A stretch of DNA of 64,000 nucleotides from Micromonospora polyrhachis (GCF_014203835.1 NZ_JACHJW010000001.1:6150501-6214500); one strand, 5' to 3'. Counted from the stretch's first letter, positions 28,334-37,056 are shown. Notes: generated by a model from the sequence alone, not told the origin. A program made the numbers and translations.

Positions 28334-28379
28334 GGAAGGGCCCCTTCCCATGCAGAAAGCGATAAGAAGGGGCCCTTCC
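28334..28379. repeat. Palindromic intergenic element, copy A
   Basis: GGAAGGGCCCCTTC and GAAGGGGCCCTTCC form a perfect 14-bp stem with an 18-nt loop containing AAGCGATAA, between fabI and hemH. A second copy with the same core lies at 32230-32280. It could serve as a terminator; its repetition suggests a dispersed REP-like family. Confidence 0.75.
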
Positions 28380-28412
28380 TCCGCCGAAGACGGGGAGCGG
28401 CAAGATGGGGGC

Positions 28413-29489
28413 ATGGAGTACGACGCGCTTGTCCTGGTCTCCTTCGGCGGTCCGGAACGACCGGACGACGTGCTGCCGTTCCTGGCCAACGTGACCCGGG
28501 GCCGGGGAATCCCCCCGGAGCGGCTGGCCCAGGTGGCCGAGCACTACCAGCAGTTCGGCGGGGTGTCCCCGATCAATCAGCAGTGCCGCGACCTGATCGC
28601 CGCGCTGGAGGCGGACTTCGCCGCGAACGGGCTCGACCTGCCCGTCTACTGGGGCAACCGGAACTGGCACCCGATGCTGGCCGACACCGTCGCCCAGATG
28701 CGCGACGACGGGGTGCGCCGGGCGTTGGCCTTCGTGACCAGCGCATACGGCGGCTACTCCTCCTGTCGGCAGTACCAGGAGGACATCGCCGCAGCCCGGG
28801 CCGCAGTCGGACCGGATGCTCCGCTGATCGACAAGCTACGTCAGTTCTGGGACCACCCGGGCTTCGTGGAGCCGCACGCCGACGCGGTACGGGCCGCGCT
28901 GGGCACCCTGGACCCAGCCCGCCGGGACAGCACCCGACTGGTGTTCACGGCGCACTCCGTACCGGTGACGATGGCGGCGGCCTCCGGCCCGGAGGGCGGC
29001 CGGTACGAGGCCCAGCTCCACGAGGTCGCCCGCCTGGTGGCCGGGATCGCCGCGCCCGACCTGCCGTACGACCTGGTGTGGCAGAGCCGATCCGGACCAC
29101 CGCACGTGCCGTGGCTGGAACCGGACGTCAACGACCATTTGGCGGTGCTCGCCGCCGACGGGGTCACCTCGGTGGTGATCAGCCCGATCGGGTTCGTCTC
29201 CGACCATCTGGAGGTGGTGTGGGACCTGGACACCGAGGCGGCGGGCACCGCACAGCGGCTCGGGCTGGACTTCGTCCGGGCGGCCACCCCGGGCACCGAT
29301 CCGCGGTTCGTGTCGATGGTCCGGGAACTGGTCGTCGAGCGGTTCGCCACCGCTGACCTGGCGGGTGAGCGGGCACCGACCGAGGGGCCGACGCCACCGG
29401 TGGATCTACCACCACGTCGCCGGCTCGGTACGCTGCCGGTCTGGGACACCTGCCCGGCCGGTTGCTGCCAGCCGACCCGGCGGCCCTGA
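28413..29489 (+). CDS. hemH: Ferrochelatase (coproporphyrin III type)
   Basis: A 358-residue chelatase that inserts Fe2+ into the porphyrin; in actinobacteria the substrate is coproporphyrin III (CpfC). Conserved H181 (FTAHSVP) and E267 (DHLEVVWD) are the metal-handling residues. C118 plus C347, C351 and C352 in DTCPAGCC are positioned to hold the [2Fe-2S] cluster known from actinobacterial enzymes. The start MEYDALVLVS is chosen because upstream in-frame sequence lies in the palindromic element; CAAGAT six bases before ATG and no Shine-Dalgarno suggest leaderless initiation. A HAD hydrolase follows after 3 nt. Confidence 0.93.
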   Translation: MEYDALVLVSFGGPERPDDVLPFLANVTRGRGIPPERLAQVAEHYQQFGGVSPINQQCRDLIAALEADFAANGLDLPVYWGNRNWHPMLADTVAQMRDDGVRRALAFVTSAYGGYSSCRQYQEDIAAARAAVGPDAPLIDKLRQFWDHPGFVEPHADAVRAALGTLDPARRDSTRLVFTAHSVPVTMAAASGPEGGRYEAQLHEVARLVAGIAAPDLPYDLVWQSRSGPPHVPWLEPDVNDHLAVLAADGVTSVVISPIGFVSDHLEVVWDLDTEAAGTAQRLGLDFVRAATPGTDPRFVSMVRELVVERFATADLAGERAPTEGPTPPVDLPPRRRLGTLPVWDTCPAGCCQPTRRP

Positions 29490-29492
29490 CCC

Positions 29493-30317
29493 ATGAGCGA
29501 GCGGAGTTCCGACGTGGGCGGCCGGAGTGTGATCGGCGGCAACGAGCGTAAGCCGGTGGAGAGCTGGCTGACCGACATGGACGGCGTACTGGTGCACGAG
29601 GGGCAGCCGGTGCCGGGCGCCCCGGAGTTCATCAACCGGCTACGCGGGTCGGGCAAGCCGTTCCTGGTGCTGACCAACAACTCGATCTACACGCCGCGCG
29701 ACCTCCAGGCCCGGCTGACCCGGATGGGTTTCGACGTGCCGGAGCACGCGATCTGGACCTCCGCGCTGGCCACCGCGCAGTTCCTCGCCGATCAACGGCC
29801 GGGTGGCACCGCGTACGTGATCGGGGAGGCCGGGCTGACCACGGCGCTGCACTCTGTCGGCTACGTGCTCAGCGACTACGAGCCGGACTACGTGGTGCTG
29901 GGGGAGACCCGGACCTACAGTTTCGAGGCGATCACCAAGGCGGTCCGGCTGATCTCCGGCGGTGCCCGGTTCATCTGCACCAATCCCGACGTGACCGGTC
30001 CATCCAACGAGGGGCTGTTGCCGGCGGCGGGATCGGTGGCCGCGATGATCTCGAAGGCGACCGGGGTGGCCCCGTACTTCGTGGGCAAGCCCAACCCGAT
30101 GATGATGCGGTCGGCGCTGAACACGATCGACGCGCACTCCGAGACCACCGCGATGATCGGCGACCGGATGGACACCGACGTCCTGTGCGGGCTGGAGGCG
30201 GGCCTCCAGACGATCCTGGTGCTCACCGGTATCGCCACCCGGATCGAGGCGGAGCATTACCCGTACCGTCCGTCCCGGATCGTGGCCTCGGTGGCCGACC
30301 TGATTGACGAGGTGTGA
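29493..30317 (+). CDS. HAD-IIA family phosphatase (NagD-like)
   Basis: A 274-residue HAD hydrolase. Motif I is DMDGV (D28, D30), motif II LTNNSIYT (about 60-67), the motif III Lys is in VGKPNPMMM, and motif IV is IGDRMDTDV. The cap follows the class IIA (NagD) layout, so it is probably a sugar- or nucleotide-phosphate phosphatase; the substrate is not readable. The first 20 residues look like a non-conserved tail. It begins 3 nt after the ferrochelatase stop and is co-transcribed. Confidence 0.88.
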   Translation: MSERSSDVGGRSVIGGNERKPVESWLTDMDGVLVHEGQPVPGAPEFINRLRGSGKPFLVLTNNSIYTPRDLQARLTRMGFDVPEHAIWTSALATAQFLADQRPGGTAYVIGEAGLTTALHSVGYVLSDYEPDYVVLGETRTYSFEAITKAVRLISGGARFICTNPDVTGPSNEGLLPAAGSVAAMISKATGVAPYFVGKPNPMMMRSALNTIDAHSETTAMIGDRMDTDVLCGLEAGLQTILVLTGIATRIEAEHYPYRPSRIVASVADLIDEV

Positions 30318-30375
30318 TCCGGTCGGACGCTCGTGGTGGCGACCAGAGCCCAACCGGGATGACCGACCGGAGGGC

Positions 30376-31167
30376 TCAGCCGCTGAGCGGGGCGTTGCAG
30401 GCGGCGGCCAGTGCCTGCCGGCAGGCGGTGGTGAGCGGTCGCAGGGCGGCGTCGCGCTGCTGTGCCTCGTAGCCGTTGACCGCGCCACCGGGCGCGGCGG
30501 TCTCGGCGAGCGCCAGGACCCGGTCGAGCACACTCGCCCGCGCGAAGAGCCGGCGGGATCGAGGATCGAAGCCGGGCGGTAGGTCGGTGCCACTGTCCGG
30601 CCGGCGTAGCGCGGCCAGCGCCCCGGCCAACTCGGGTCGCCACTGGGCTACGTCGAGGCGGGTCAGTGCCGCTGTCGCCTCGGCGAGCGCGACGGAGAGC
30701 GCGGCCTCGGCCTCGGCCGCGCCCGGTTGGTTGGCCGAGGCGGCGGGGGCGCTCTCCGGCAGCGGATAGACCCGCCACAGGACGGTCTCGAAGCTCACCC
30801 CCGATCCGGAGGTGTGGTTGCGTACCTCGGGAATGAGACCCAGACCTCGGGCGACGACCGCCTCCCCGGCCTCCAGGGCCGCGCCCGCGAACGGGCCGGG
30901 GCCGGGCAGGCCGCGCGGATCGCCGGGGGCGGGCAGCACCAGCCGGATGTCGTCGGGAGAGAGTTTCGACAGCGCGGGAAGTGCTTCCCGCAGCGGAACG
31001 TCGGTCCAGGTGCCGGGAGCGTCGGCGACGAGATGTTCCTCGTCACCGGCGACCTCGTCGGCGACCTCGTCGTAGGGGACCAGCCCGGCGCGCCACGCGC
31101 GCACCCAGGCGACGAACCGGCTGGACCGGCGCGGAGCGAGGGTGGCCGCGCCCGTTGCGGGGGACAT
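30376..31167 (-). CDS. Conserved actinobacterial protein of unknown function
   Basis: A 263-residue soluble protein that I do not recognise. It has RFVAWVRAWRAGLVPYDEVADEV near the N-terminus (about 17-39), an Ala/Glu-rich central helix region (about 146-180) and no catalytic motif or membrane segment. The pattern looks like a conserved actinobacterial family. It starts with ATG without a Shine-Dalgarno site; TACCCT seven bases upstream suggests a leaderless mRNA. It is convergent with the HAD gene and divergent from DUF3097. Confidence 0.75.
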   Translation of the reverse strand: MSPATGAATLAPRRSSRFVAWVRAWRAGLVPYDEVADEVAGDEEHLVADAPGTWTDVPLREALPALSKLSPDDIRLVLPAPGDPRGLPGPGPFAGAALEAGEAVVARGLGLIPEVRNHTSGSGVSFETVLWRVYPLPESAPAASANQPGAAEAEAALSVALAEATAALTRLDVAQWRPELAGALAALRRPDSGTDLPPGFDPRSRRLFARASVLDRVLALAETAAPGGAVNGYEAQQRDAALRPLTTACRQALAAACNAPLSG

Positions 31168-31174
31168 GCAGGCA

Positions 31175-31180
31175 AGGGTA
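31175..31180 (-). promoter_or_regulatory. Leaderless-type -10 box, unknown gene
   Basis: TACCCT on the minus strand ends 7 nt before the ATG at 31167. Confidence 0.5.
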
Positions 31181-31357
31181 CGTCCTCACCCCGGCCCTGT
31201 CTCGGGTGCCGCGAGGGCAGTTCCGAGCCCCGCGACGGAACGGTCGAGATCCGCCGGGCCGAGCCGCGCGGGACGGCATGTGCGAGCTGTGTTCCCGCGC
31301 CCTGTGGGTGCACCGACCCTCGGCGCGTCCCGCGTCACCGCTGCTCCTCGTGTCCGT

Positions 31358-31363
31358 TAGCGT
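31358..31363 (+). promoter_or_regulatory. Leaderless-type -10 box, DUF3097 gene
   Basis: TAGCGT ends 6 nt before the ATG at 31370. Confidence 0.5.
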
Positions 31364-31369
31364 TGCCGC

Positions 31370-32185
31370 ATGGGGAGGCTGTACGGGGACGACGTACTCG
31401 CAGGCGATTGGCGGCGGCGTAGGACGGTGCCAGAGGTTGCCGCCGAACCGGATCTGGTCGTGGAGGATGCCGATTCGGGCTTCTGCGGCGCGGTGGTCGG
31501 CTTCGAGTCCGGTGCGGTGGTGTTGGAGGACCGGCACGGCCGACGGCGCAACTTCCCGCTGCTGCCGGCGGCGTTCCTGCTCGACGGGAAGCCGGTGACC
31601 CTGCGCAGGCCAGCGCCCACCGCCGCTCCGGCGGCCCGGCGCCGTACGGCCTCCGGCTCGATCGCCGTCGACGGGGTACGTGCCCAGGTGGCGAAGGCGA
31701 GCCGGATCTGGGTCGAGGGCATCCACGACGCCGCGCTGGTGGAACGGATCTGGGGCGACGACCTGCGCATCGAGGGTGTGGTCGTGGAGCCGCTGGACGG
31801 TATCGACGCCCTCGCCGCACAGGTGCGTGACTTCACCCCGGGACCGCAGCGGCGGCTGGGCGTACTGGTCGACCACCTGGTGGCCGGGTCCAAGGAGAGC
31901 CGGATCGTGGCCTCGGTGACCTCGCCGCACGTGCTGGTCACCGGCCACCCCTACGTCGACGTGTGGCAGGCGGTGAAACCGGCCAAGCTCGGTATCCGGG
32001 CCTGGCCGGTGGTGCCGCCGGGGCAGCCGTGGAAGGAGGGGGTCTGTGCGGCGCTCGGGGTGGCCGATCCGGCAGAGCTGTGGCGGGTCATCCTCTCCCG
32101 GGTGGAGAGCTTTCACGATGTGGAGACTCCGCTGATCAACGCTGTCGAGCGGCTGATCGACTTTGTGACCGTCCCCGCCCCGTAG
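31370..32185 (+). CDS. DUF3097 family protein
   Basis: A 271-residue protein of the actinobacterial DUF3097 family, recognised by IWVEGIHDAALVERIWGDDL and LGVLVDHLVAGSKESRI. The central part looks like a TOPRIM-type fold (acidic Glu in VEG and Asp in LVDHL), which would suggest nucleic-acid or nucleotide metal chemistry; that is inference. It begins MGRLYGDDVL with no Shine-Dalgarno site and a TAGCGT box six bases upstream, so probably leaderless. Monocistronic, with palindromic element B about 45 nt downstream. Confidence 0.82.
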   Translation: MGRLYGDDVLAGDWRRRRTVPEVAAEPDLVVEDADSGFCGAVVGFESGAVVLEDRHGRRRNFPLLPAAFLLDGKPVTLRRPAPTAAPAARRRTASGSIAVDGVRAQVAKASRIWVEGIHDAALVERIWGDDLRIEGVVVEPLDGIDALAAQVRDFTPGPQRRLGVLVDHLVAGSKESRIVASVTSPHVLVTGHPYVDVWQAVKPAKLGIRAWPVVPPGQPWKEGVCAALGVADPAELWRVILSRVESFHDVETPLINAVERLIDFVTVPAP

Positions 32186-32229
32186 CACCGGCGGTGGCAC
32201 TCGGATCCGGTGCCGTGCTGGCTTCACGT

Positions 32230-32280
32230 GTCGGGAAGGGCCCTTCCACAACGGGAAGCGATAAGGGAGCCCTTCCCGAC
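32230..32280. repeat. Palindromic intergenic element, copy B
   Basis: GTCGGGAAGGGC and GCCCTTCCCGAC form a 12-bp perfect stem. It shares GGAAGGGCCC, AAGCGATAAG and GCCCTTCC in the same order with element A at 28334-28379. It lies between the convergent DUF3097 and serine hydrolase genes and may act as a shared terminator. Confidence 0.75.
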
Positions 32281-32282
32281 CG

Positions 32283-33608
32283 CTAGGCGACGCGGTCCGG
32301 GTCGCGGGTGAAGATGAAGGTGGCGATGTCCAGCGTGTCGGGGCGGCCGGTGACGTCCCGGCGTACGGCGAGGATCTCGCCGTCGTTGGTGCCGGAGCGG
32401 CCCCGCCAGCGGTCCGTCCCCTCGGGGGTGAAGCGCCACGGCGGTGCGCCGGCCGGCCGCTGCACGGTGAGGGTCAGTTCGCCGGCCGTACCGTCCCAGG
32501 CCGCCTCGTACTCGCGACCCATCCACCACCAGCGGCCGGTCAGTTCCGCCACGTCGGCCGGGGGCGGAGCGTCGGCCGGTCGCCACGGTCGGATGGTCGG
32601 TGGCTCGCTGTCGAGCACGGTGGTCAGCAGCCGCTCACCGAAGCCGGCAATGGAGCCGGCCCGCAGGCCGTACGCGTTGGCGAAGCCGACCACCCCGGTA
32701 CGCGCCGGTCGGTAGACGGTCAGGACGGCCAGGTAACCGGGCATCGAGCCGGTGTGCCCGGCGTAGACCCGCTCGCCGGAGCGGGAGAGTTCCAGCCCCA
32801 GCCCATGCCCGGACCGCCACGAGTCCAGGTCGCTGATCACCACCGGTGCGCACATCTCGGTCAGTGTCTGCGGGGCGAGCAGGTCGGGGTGGGGGTCGGC
32901 GAGGAAGGCTGCCCACCTGGCCAGGTCGGTGGTGGTGGACCAGAGCTGCCCCGCCGGGGCCATCGCACCGGTGTCGGTACGTGGCTCCTCGCGCAACGTG
33001 TCGTGCCAGGGGTGCACCACATAGCCCCGGGCGAACGGCTCCTCGGCCTGGTAGGTGGTGCGCTGCATGCCGAGTGGATCGAGCAGGCGCTCCCGCAGCA
33101 ACTGCCACCACGGCTTGCCGGCGATCCGTGCGAGCGCCCCGCCGAGCAGGCCGTATGCGAGGTTGGAGTAGTGGTAGACCCGGTGCGGTGGGTGGGCCAG
33201 CTTGGCGGGGCTGAGCCCGGCGAGCAGGGTGTCCAGGTCCGCCCCAGCCGAGCGTTCCCACCAGTCGCCCTCCGGCTCCCGTTGCAGGCCGCCGGCGTGG
33301 CCGAGTAGCTGGCGTAGCGTGGCCCGGCCGACGGGGGTGCCGGGCAGGTGGCGGTCCAGTTGGTCGTCCAGCCCCCACCGGCCCTCGTCGCGTAGCTGCA
33401 TGACGAGTACGGCGGTCATCGTCTTGCTGATCGAGCCGATCCGGTACTGCGTGTCCGGATCCGGGGTGGGACATTCGCCGGCACCTGCGACGTGGACCAG
33501 GTCACCGTCCCGGACCACCCCGGCGACCAGTGACGGGGTACGCCCCGTCGCCTGCGCCTCGGCGACCAGGGTGTCGATCCGTCGGCGGGTTTCCGGTTGC
33601 AGTGTCAC
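32283..33608 (-). CDS. Serine hydrolase, beta-lactamase/DD-peptidase family
   Basis: A 441-residue class C beta-lactamase-fold protein. The SxxK motif is S59-I-S-K62, the YxN motif YSN at 147-149, and a KTG-like triad GHTGS is present near 298. A C-terminal lipocalin-like beta domain (about 350-440) follows. There is no signal peptide, so it is likely a cytoplasmic esterase or peptidase rather than a secreted beta-lactamase. The GTG start has GAGGAG about ten bases upstream. Monocistronic. Confidence 0.87.
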   Translation of the reverse strand: MTLQPETRRRIDTLVAEAQATGRTPSLVAGVVRDGDLVHVAGAGECPTPDPDTQYRIGSISKTMTAVLVMQLRDEGRWGLDDQLDRHLPGTPVGRATLRQLLGHAGGLQREPEGDWWERSAGADLDTLLAGLSPAKLAHPPHRVYHYSNLAYGLLGGALARIAGKPWWQLLRERLLDPLGMQRTTYQAEEPFARGYVVHPWHDTLREEPRTDTGAMAPAGQLWSTTTDLARWAAFLADPHPDLLAPQTLTEMCAPVVISDLDSWRSGHGLGLELSRSGERVYAGHTGSMPGYLAVLTVYRPARTGVVGFANAYGLRAGSIAGFGERLLTTVLDSEPPTIRPWRPADAPPPADVAELTGRWWWMGREYEAAWDGTAGELTLTVQRPAGAPPWRFTPEGTDRWRGRSGTNDGEILAVRRDVTGRPDTLDIATFIFTRDPDRVA

Positions 33609-33747
33609 GTCTCGTCGCTCCTCGATCAGGATGGGTGATTCAGTGGATCAACACCGGTGCCGGCTGATCCTAGTGACCGTCGTTTCCACTCGCGATTGTG
33701 ATCTTCGGGGTTCGTGGTCAGGTGCGTCGGCATGACAGGATCGACGT

Positions 33748-34200
33748 GTGGAGCAGCCACTGTTGTGGATCGTATTGGGCGTCGTACTGGCAGTCGCGGA
33801 GATCTTCACGACGACGCTCTTCCTTCTCATGTTCGCGGTGGGAGCGTTCGCCGCAGCCGGCGCAGCGGCCCTCGGGGCACCGGTCGGCGTGCAGGCGCTC
33901 GTCTTCGCCCTCGTGTCGGCGCTGACCGTGCTGGTCGCCCGGCCAACCATCCAGCGTCATCGCCGCAGCGCAGTGGAGGCTGGCGAGGAACCCTTCGGCG
34001 TCGAGGCGATCGAGGGCACCACCGCCCTCGTACTGGAGCAGGTCGACGCGGACGCCGGCATGGTGAAGATCGACGGAGAGTTGTGGACCGCCCGGTCCTA
34101 CGACGCGACCCAGGTGTTCGTACCGGGGGACCGGGTCCGGGTGATCCAGGTCCGGGGCGCGACGGTGCTGGTCTGGCGGGACGACGTTTCAGCCGGCTGA
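33748..34200 (+). CDS. NfeD family membrane protein
   Basis: A 150-residue NfeD-like protein with two or three membrane helices (about 5-70) and a C-terminal OB-fold (about 85-148: EGTTALVLEQVD, GELWTARSYD, GDRVRVIQVRGATVLV). NfeD proteins partner stomatin/SPFH proteins in membrane microdomains, and the next gene is such a protein 44 nt downstream. The GTG start has no clear ribosome-binding site; CAGGAT six bases upstream may be a leaderless -10 box. Confidence 0.9.
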   Translation: MEQPLLWIVLGVVLAVAEIFTTTLFLLMFAVGAFAAAGAAALGAPVGVQALVFALVSALTVLVARPTIQRHRRSAVEAGEEPFGVEAIEGTTALVLEQVDADAGMVKIDGELWTARSYDATQVFVPGDRVRVIQVRGATVLVWRDDVSAG

Positions 34201-34244
34201 TACGACGAACGGTTGTTGGTGAGAATCTTTCTGGAAGAGGAGAT

Positions 34245-35381
34245 ATGGGGGATGGAATGGACGGAATGGGCACGGTGATCGCGGTGCTGTTCGGCGCCGT
34301 GGCCCTGATAATAGTGATCACGCTGATCCGGGCGGTACGGATCGTGCCGCAGCAGCGGCAGGACGTGGTCGAGCGGCTCGGGAAATACAAGCGCACGCTC
34401 AACCCCGGCCTCAACCTGCTGGTGCCGTTCATCGACGCGGTCCGGACGAAGGTGGACATGCGGGAGCAGGTGGTCAGCTTCCCGCCGCAGCCGGTGATCA
34501 CCTCCGACAACCTGGTCGTGTCGATCGACACGGTGCTCTACTTCAAGGTGGTCGACTCGGTACGCGCCACCTACGAGATCTCCAACTTCCTCCAGGCGAT
34601 CGAGCAACTCACCGTGACCACCCTGCGAAACGTGATCGGCTCGCTCGACCTGGAACGGGCGCTGACCAGCCGCGAGGAGATCAACCGGCACCTCTCCGGT
34701 GTGCTCGACGAGACGACCGGGCGTTGGGGCATCAAGGTGACCCGGGTGGAGATCAAGGCGATCGAACCGCCGCCGAGCATCCGTGACTCGATGGAGAAGC
34801 AGATGCGTGCCGAGCGGGACCGCCGGGCCGCGATCCTCAACGCCGAGGGGCACAAGCAGTCCCAGATCCTCTCCGCCGAGGGTGAGAAGCAGGCCGCGGT
34901 GCTGCGCGCCGACGGTGACCGGCAGGCCCGGATTCTCCAGGCCGAGGGACAGGCCAAGGCGATCCGTACCGTCTTCGACGCGATCCACCAGGCGAACCCG
35001 AGCCAGAAGGTGCTGGCCTACCAATACCTTCAGGCTCTGCCGCAGATCGCCAACGGGCAGGCGAACAAGGTGTGGATCGTGCCGGCCGAGTTGACCAAGG
35101 CGTTGGAGGGGCTGGGCGGTGCGCTCGGCGGCCTGGGCCAGATGGCCGGGGACGCGCCGTCGGAGCAGGCGTCGTCGGATGCCAGCGCCGTCGAGCGGGA
35201 GGCGGCGGAGGCGGCGCGGGCCGCCGCCGAGGCCGCGCAGGAGGTCACCAACGAGGTACGCGCTGCCGAGGCGCAGGCCACCTCCGGCTCCCGGCCGGCG
35301 GGGCTGCCCGCCCCGGAGCCGGTGTCGCCGGCCAACCTGATCGGCGAGACCGCGCCGGAGGGCCGTCCCGAGCGGGCCTGA
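34245..35381 (+). CDS. SPFH domain (stomatin/paraslipin) membrane protein
   Basis: A 378-residue protein with one N-terminal membrane helix (about 9-28), an SPFH/band-7 domain (about 30-200; ERLGKYKRTLNPGLNLLVP is typical) and a coiled-coil region of repeated AEGEKQAA-type units (about 195-245), then an Ala/Glu-rich tail. Such proteins oligomerise in membranes and scaffold proteases or lipids. It is paired with NfeD. The start ATG (MGDGMDGMGT) has AGAGGAG very close upstream; ATG at 34257 would have better spacing. Confidence 0.92.
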   Translation: MGDGMDGMGTVIAVLFGAVALIIVITLIRAVRIVPQQRQDVVERLGKYKRTLNPGLNLLVPFIDAVRTKVDMREQVVSFPPQPVITSDNLVVSIDTVLYFKVVDSVRATYEISNFLQAIEQLTVTTLRNVIGSLDLERALTSREEINRHLSGVLDETTGRWGIKVTRVEIKAIEPPPSIRDSMEKQMRAERDRRAAILNAEGHKQSQILSAEGEKQAAVLRADGDRQARILQAEGQAKAIRTVFDAIHQANPSQKVLAYQYLQALPQIANGQANKVWIVPAELTKALEGLGGALGGLGQMAGDAPSEQASSDASAVEREAAEAARAAAEAAQEVTNEVRAAEAQATSGSRPAGLPAPEPVSPANLIGETAPEGRPERA

Positions 35382-35717
35382 GGCGCGACCTTTCGCGACT
35401 CCGACGCACGAATCCGATCGAGCGGCGGTCACCTGCGGAGTCGAGCGGCGGTCACCTGCGGAAACGTGGGTGGCCGCCGCTTGATCATGTCCGGACCGGG
35501 ACGAAGACGGCAGCGACCCCCCTGGCCAGGCAGTAGGGCACCGAGAAGTGGTCGCCCTGCCGAATTCCGGGTAGTCGGATTCCAGCCGCAAAAAACGTGA
35601 ACGATCCACGGATTGTTCGGCCGCCTGCCACGATCGTCGTAGGCGGGTGGTGACCAACGGTCGGGCACCCGAGCGACCCGTGCCGCAGCACCGGGATGTG
35701 TGGAGCGAGGTGACGGC
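35382..35717. other. Intergenic region with tandem repeat and hairpin
   Basis: This 336-nt stretch holds two direct 22-bp repeats (listed separately). The second copy pairs with CCGCCGCTTGA-type sequence at 35471-35484 to form a hairpin that probably ends the SPFH transcript. The rest shows no convincing gene; a minus-strand open frame at 35485-35772 has poor codon bias and overlaps the next gene. Confidence 0.5.
35418..35462. repeat. Two 22-bp tandem direct repeats
   Basis: The unit TCGAGCGGCGGTCACCTGCG followed by GA occurs at 35418-35439 and 35441-35462, one base apart. Each copy could pair with the downstream GGTGGCCGCCGCTTGA arm, giving two alternative hairpins. Confidence 0.8.
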
Positions 35718-36515
35718 GTGAAGCAGTCCAGAGGCACCCGATCGGCCGGATCGGCTTCGTCGGCGGCGGCATCGCCCGACACGGCGGCCCGTCGCCGTAC
35801 CGGTCTGGGGTTCGGGGTGCTCCCCTTCATCGTGGAGAAGCCACCGGTCGCCCCGGCCATCAACGCCACCTGGGCGTGGTCGTTGCGGCGCTTCGCCAGG
35901 GCCACGATCTGGCTCCTGCCGGGTTACGCCATCGTGTTCGGCGTGATCGCGCTGGTCGGTGTCGACGGGGCCGGTCCGGCGCCGTACGCCTCGGGCGGCC
36001 GGCCGCTGTATCTGGTGGGCTGGCTCGGCGCGCTCTGGCTCGGGTTCCTGGCGTTGATGTCACTCACCAGCCTGATGGCCGCCGCCCGTAGCCGGCGTAC
36101 CGCCCTGACCGCTCTGCTGGTCGTCCTCCTCGGCCTCATGCTCATGCTGCCCTTCGCCGCGATGCCGGAGCAGACCCCGGTCTACGGTGCCGATGCCCGC
36201 CTCCTGACGCTCGCCGGGGCCAGTGTCTACACCCTCGGCTGGTTGCTGGCCGGGTGGGCGGTCATCCGGTCGGGCGTGTTCAGCTATGCCGACGGGGCCT
36301 TGCTCATGTTGGCGGCTCCGATGATGGGTGTCGTGGGCATGCTGGTCGGGGCCTTCCAGGCGTACGGTGCCCTGGTTGGTCTGGCCGCCGGCATCGGTAT
36401 CGCCTGGCGCACCGGACGGCTGGTGCCGGTGGGGCGGGCCAGCGGGGTGCACACCGGACCGGACTCGGTCGCCGCCGCGCACGTCCCGCCGCCGAACACC
36501 GCACCCGCCGGTTAG
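35718..36515 (+). CDS. Multi-pass membrane protein of unknown function
   Basis: A 265-residue membrane protein with about six or seven hydrophobic helices between residues 45 and 240, cytoplasmic Ser/Ala-rich N-terminus and Pro/Ala C-terminus. No named motif is visible. The GTG start (VKQSRGTR) has GAGGTG five bases upstream. The gene stands alone, followed by a 16-bp direct repeat (36522-36537 and 36558-36573). Confidence 0.75.
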   Translation: MKQSRGTRSAGSASSAAASPDTAARRRTGLGFGVLPFIVEKPPVAPAINATWAWSLRRFARATIWLLPGYAIVFGVIALVGVDGAGPAPYASGGRPLYLVGWLGALWLGFLALMSLTSLMAAARSRRTALTALLVVLLGLMLMLPFAAMPEQTPVYGADARLLTLAGASVYTLGWLLAGWAVIRSGVFSYADGALLMLAAPMMGVVGMLVGAFQAYGALVGLAAGIGIAWRTGRLVPVGRASGVHTGPDSVAAAHVPPPNTAPAG

Positions 36516-36594
36516 TCCGCTCGCTCCGGACGGGCCGCTCGCTTTGAGCGCTCCGCCCGCTCCGGACGGGCCGAGCGCGATTGCCTCTCCTTCC

Positions 36595-36600
36595 TACCCT
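36595..36600 (+). promoter_or_regulatory. Leaderless-type -10 box, DUF4878-like gene
   Basis: TACCCT ends 6 nt before the ATG. The surrounding CCTACCCTCC-GGCATG arrangement is nearly identical to that before the GNAT gene at 60801. Confidence 0.5.
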
Positions 36601-36606
36601 CCAGGC

Positions 36607-37056
36607 ATGGCCTATCAGCAACTGCCCCCGCCTGCCCGGAAGTCCCGTAACACCACGCGGATCGTGCTGATCGTCGTTGCCGTGGTGCTGGTGGTCTGTT
36701 GCCTGGGTGGCGGCATTCTCGGGTTCGTGCTCTACCGGACCGTGCAGGACGCCACCGGCCCGGCACGCGAGGCGACGACCGCCTATGTGGACGATTTGCG
36801 CGAGCGCGACTACCCGGGGGCGTACGGGCGGCTGTGCGCCCGGGTGCGTGCGGACCTGACTGCGGAGGAGTTCGCCCGGCGGCAGGCACCGCAGCCAACG
36901 ATCGCGAGCTACAAGATCGTCGGGCTGAACGTGAACAACACCAACGGTCGGGTCACAGGAACCGCCACCGTGCAGCTCACCCAGGACGCCGGTGCCACTG
37001 TGACCCAGGTGTTTCCCCTGGTCAAGGAAGGTGGCCAGTGGCGGATCTGTCAGTGA
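36607..37056 (+). CDS. Membrane-anchored DUF4878-like protein
   Basis: A 149-residue protein with a basic N-terminus, one membrane helix (about 18-43) and an extracellular NTF2-like domain: ATTAYVDDLRERDYPGAY, then ITQ-type strands ending GGQWRICQ. This is the layout of actinobacterial DUF4878/lumazine-binding-like proteins. It has no Shine-Dalgarno site and a TACCCT box six bases upstream. It is the last ordinary gene before the jumbo cluster and is separated from it by 391 nt, so it is not obviously part of it. Confidence 0.78.
   Translation: MAYQQLPPPARKSRNTTRIVLIVVAVVLVVCCLGGGILGFVLYRTVQDATGPAREATTAYVDDLRERDYPGAYGRLCARVRADLTAEEFARRQAPQPTIASYKIVGLNVNNTNGRVTGTATVQLTQDAGATVTQVFPLVKEGGQWRICQ

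Noticed and set aside
35418-35484. CRISPR array
   Set aside because: There are two adjacent copies with a one-base spacer and no cas genes; this is a tandem repeat.
35485-35772. 95-codon minus-strand frame between the SPFH and membrane protein genes
   Set aside because: Its codon use is unlike the genome (TTT runs, mixed third positions), it overlaps the next gene antisense, and it has no ribosome-binding site.
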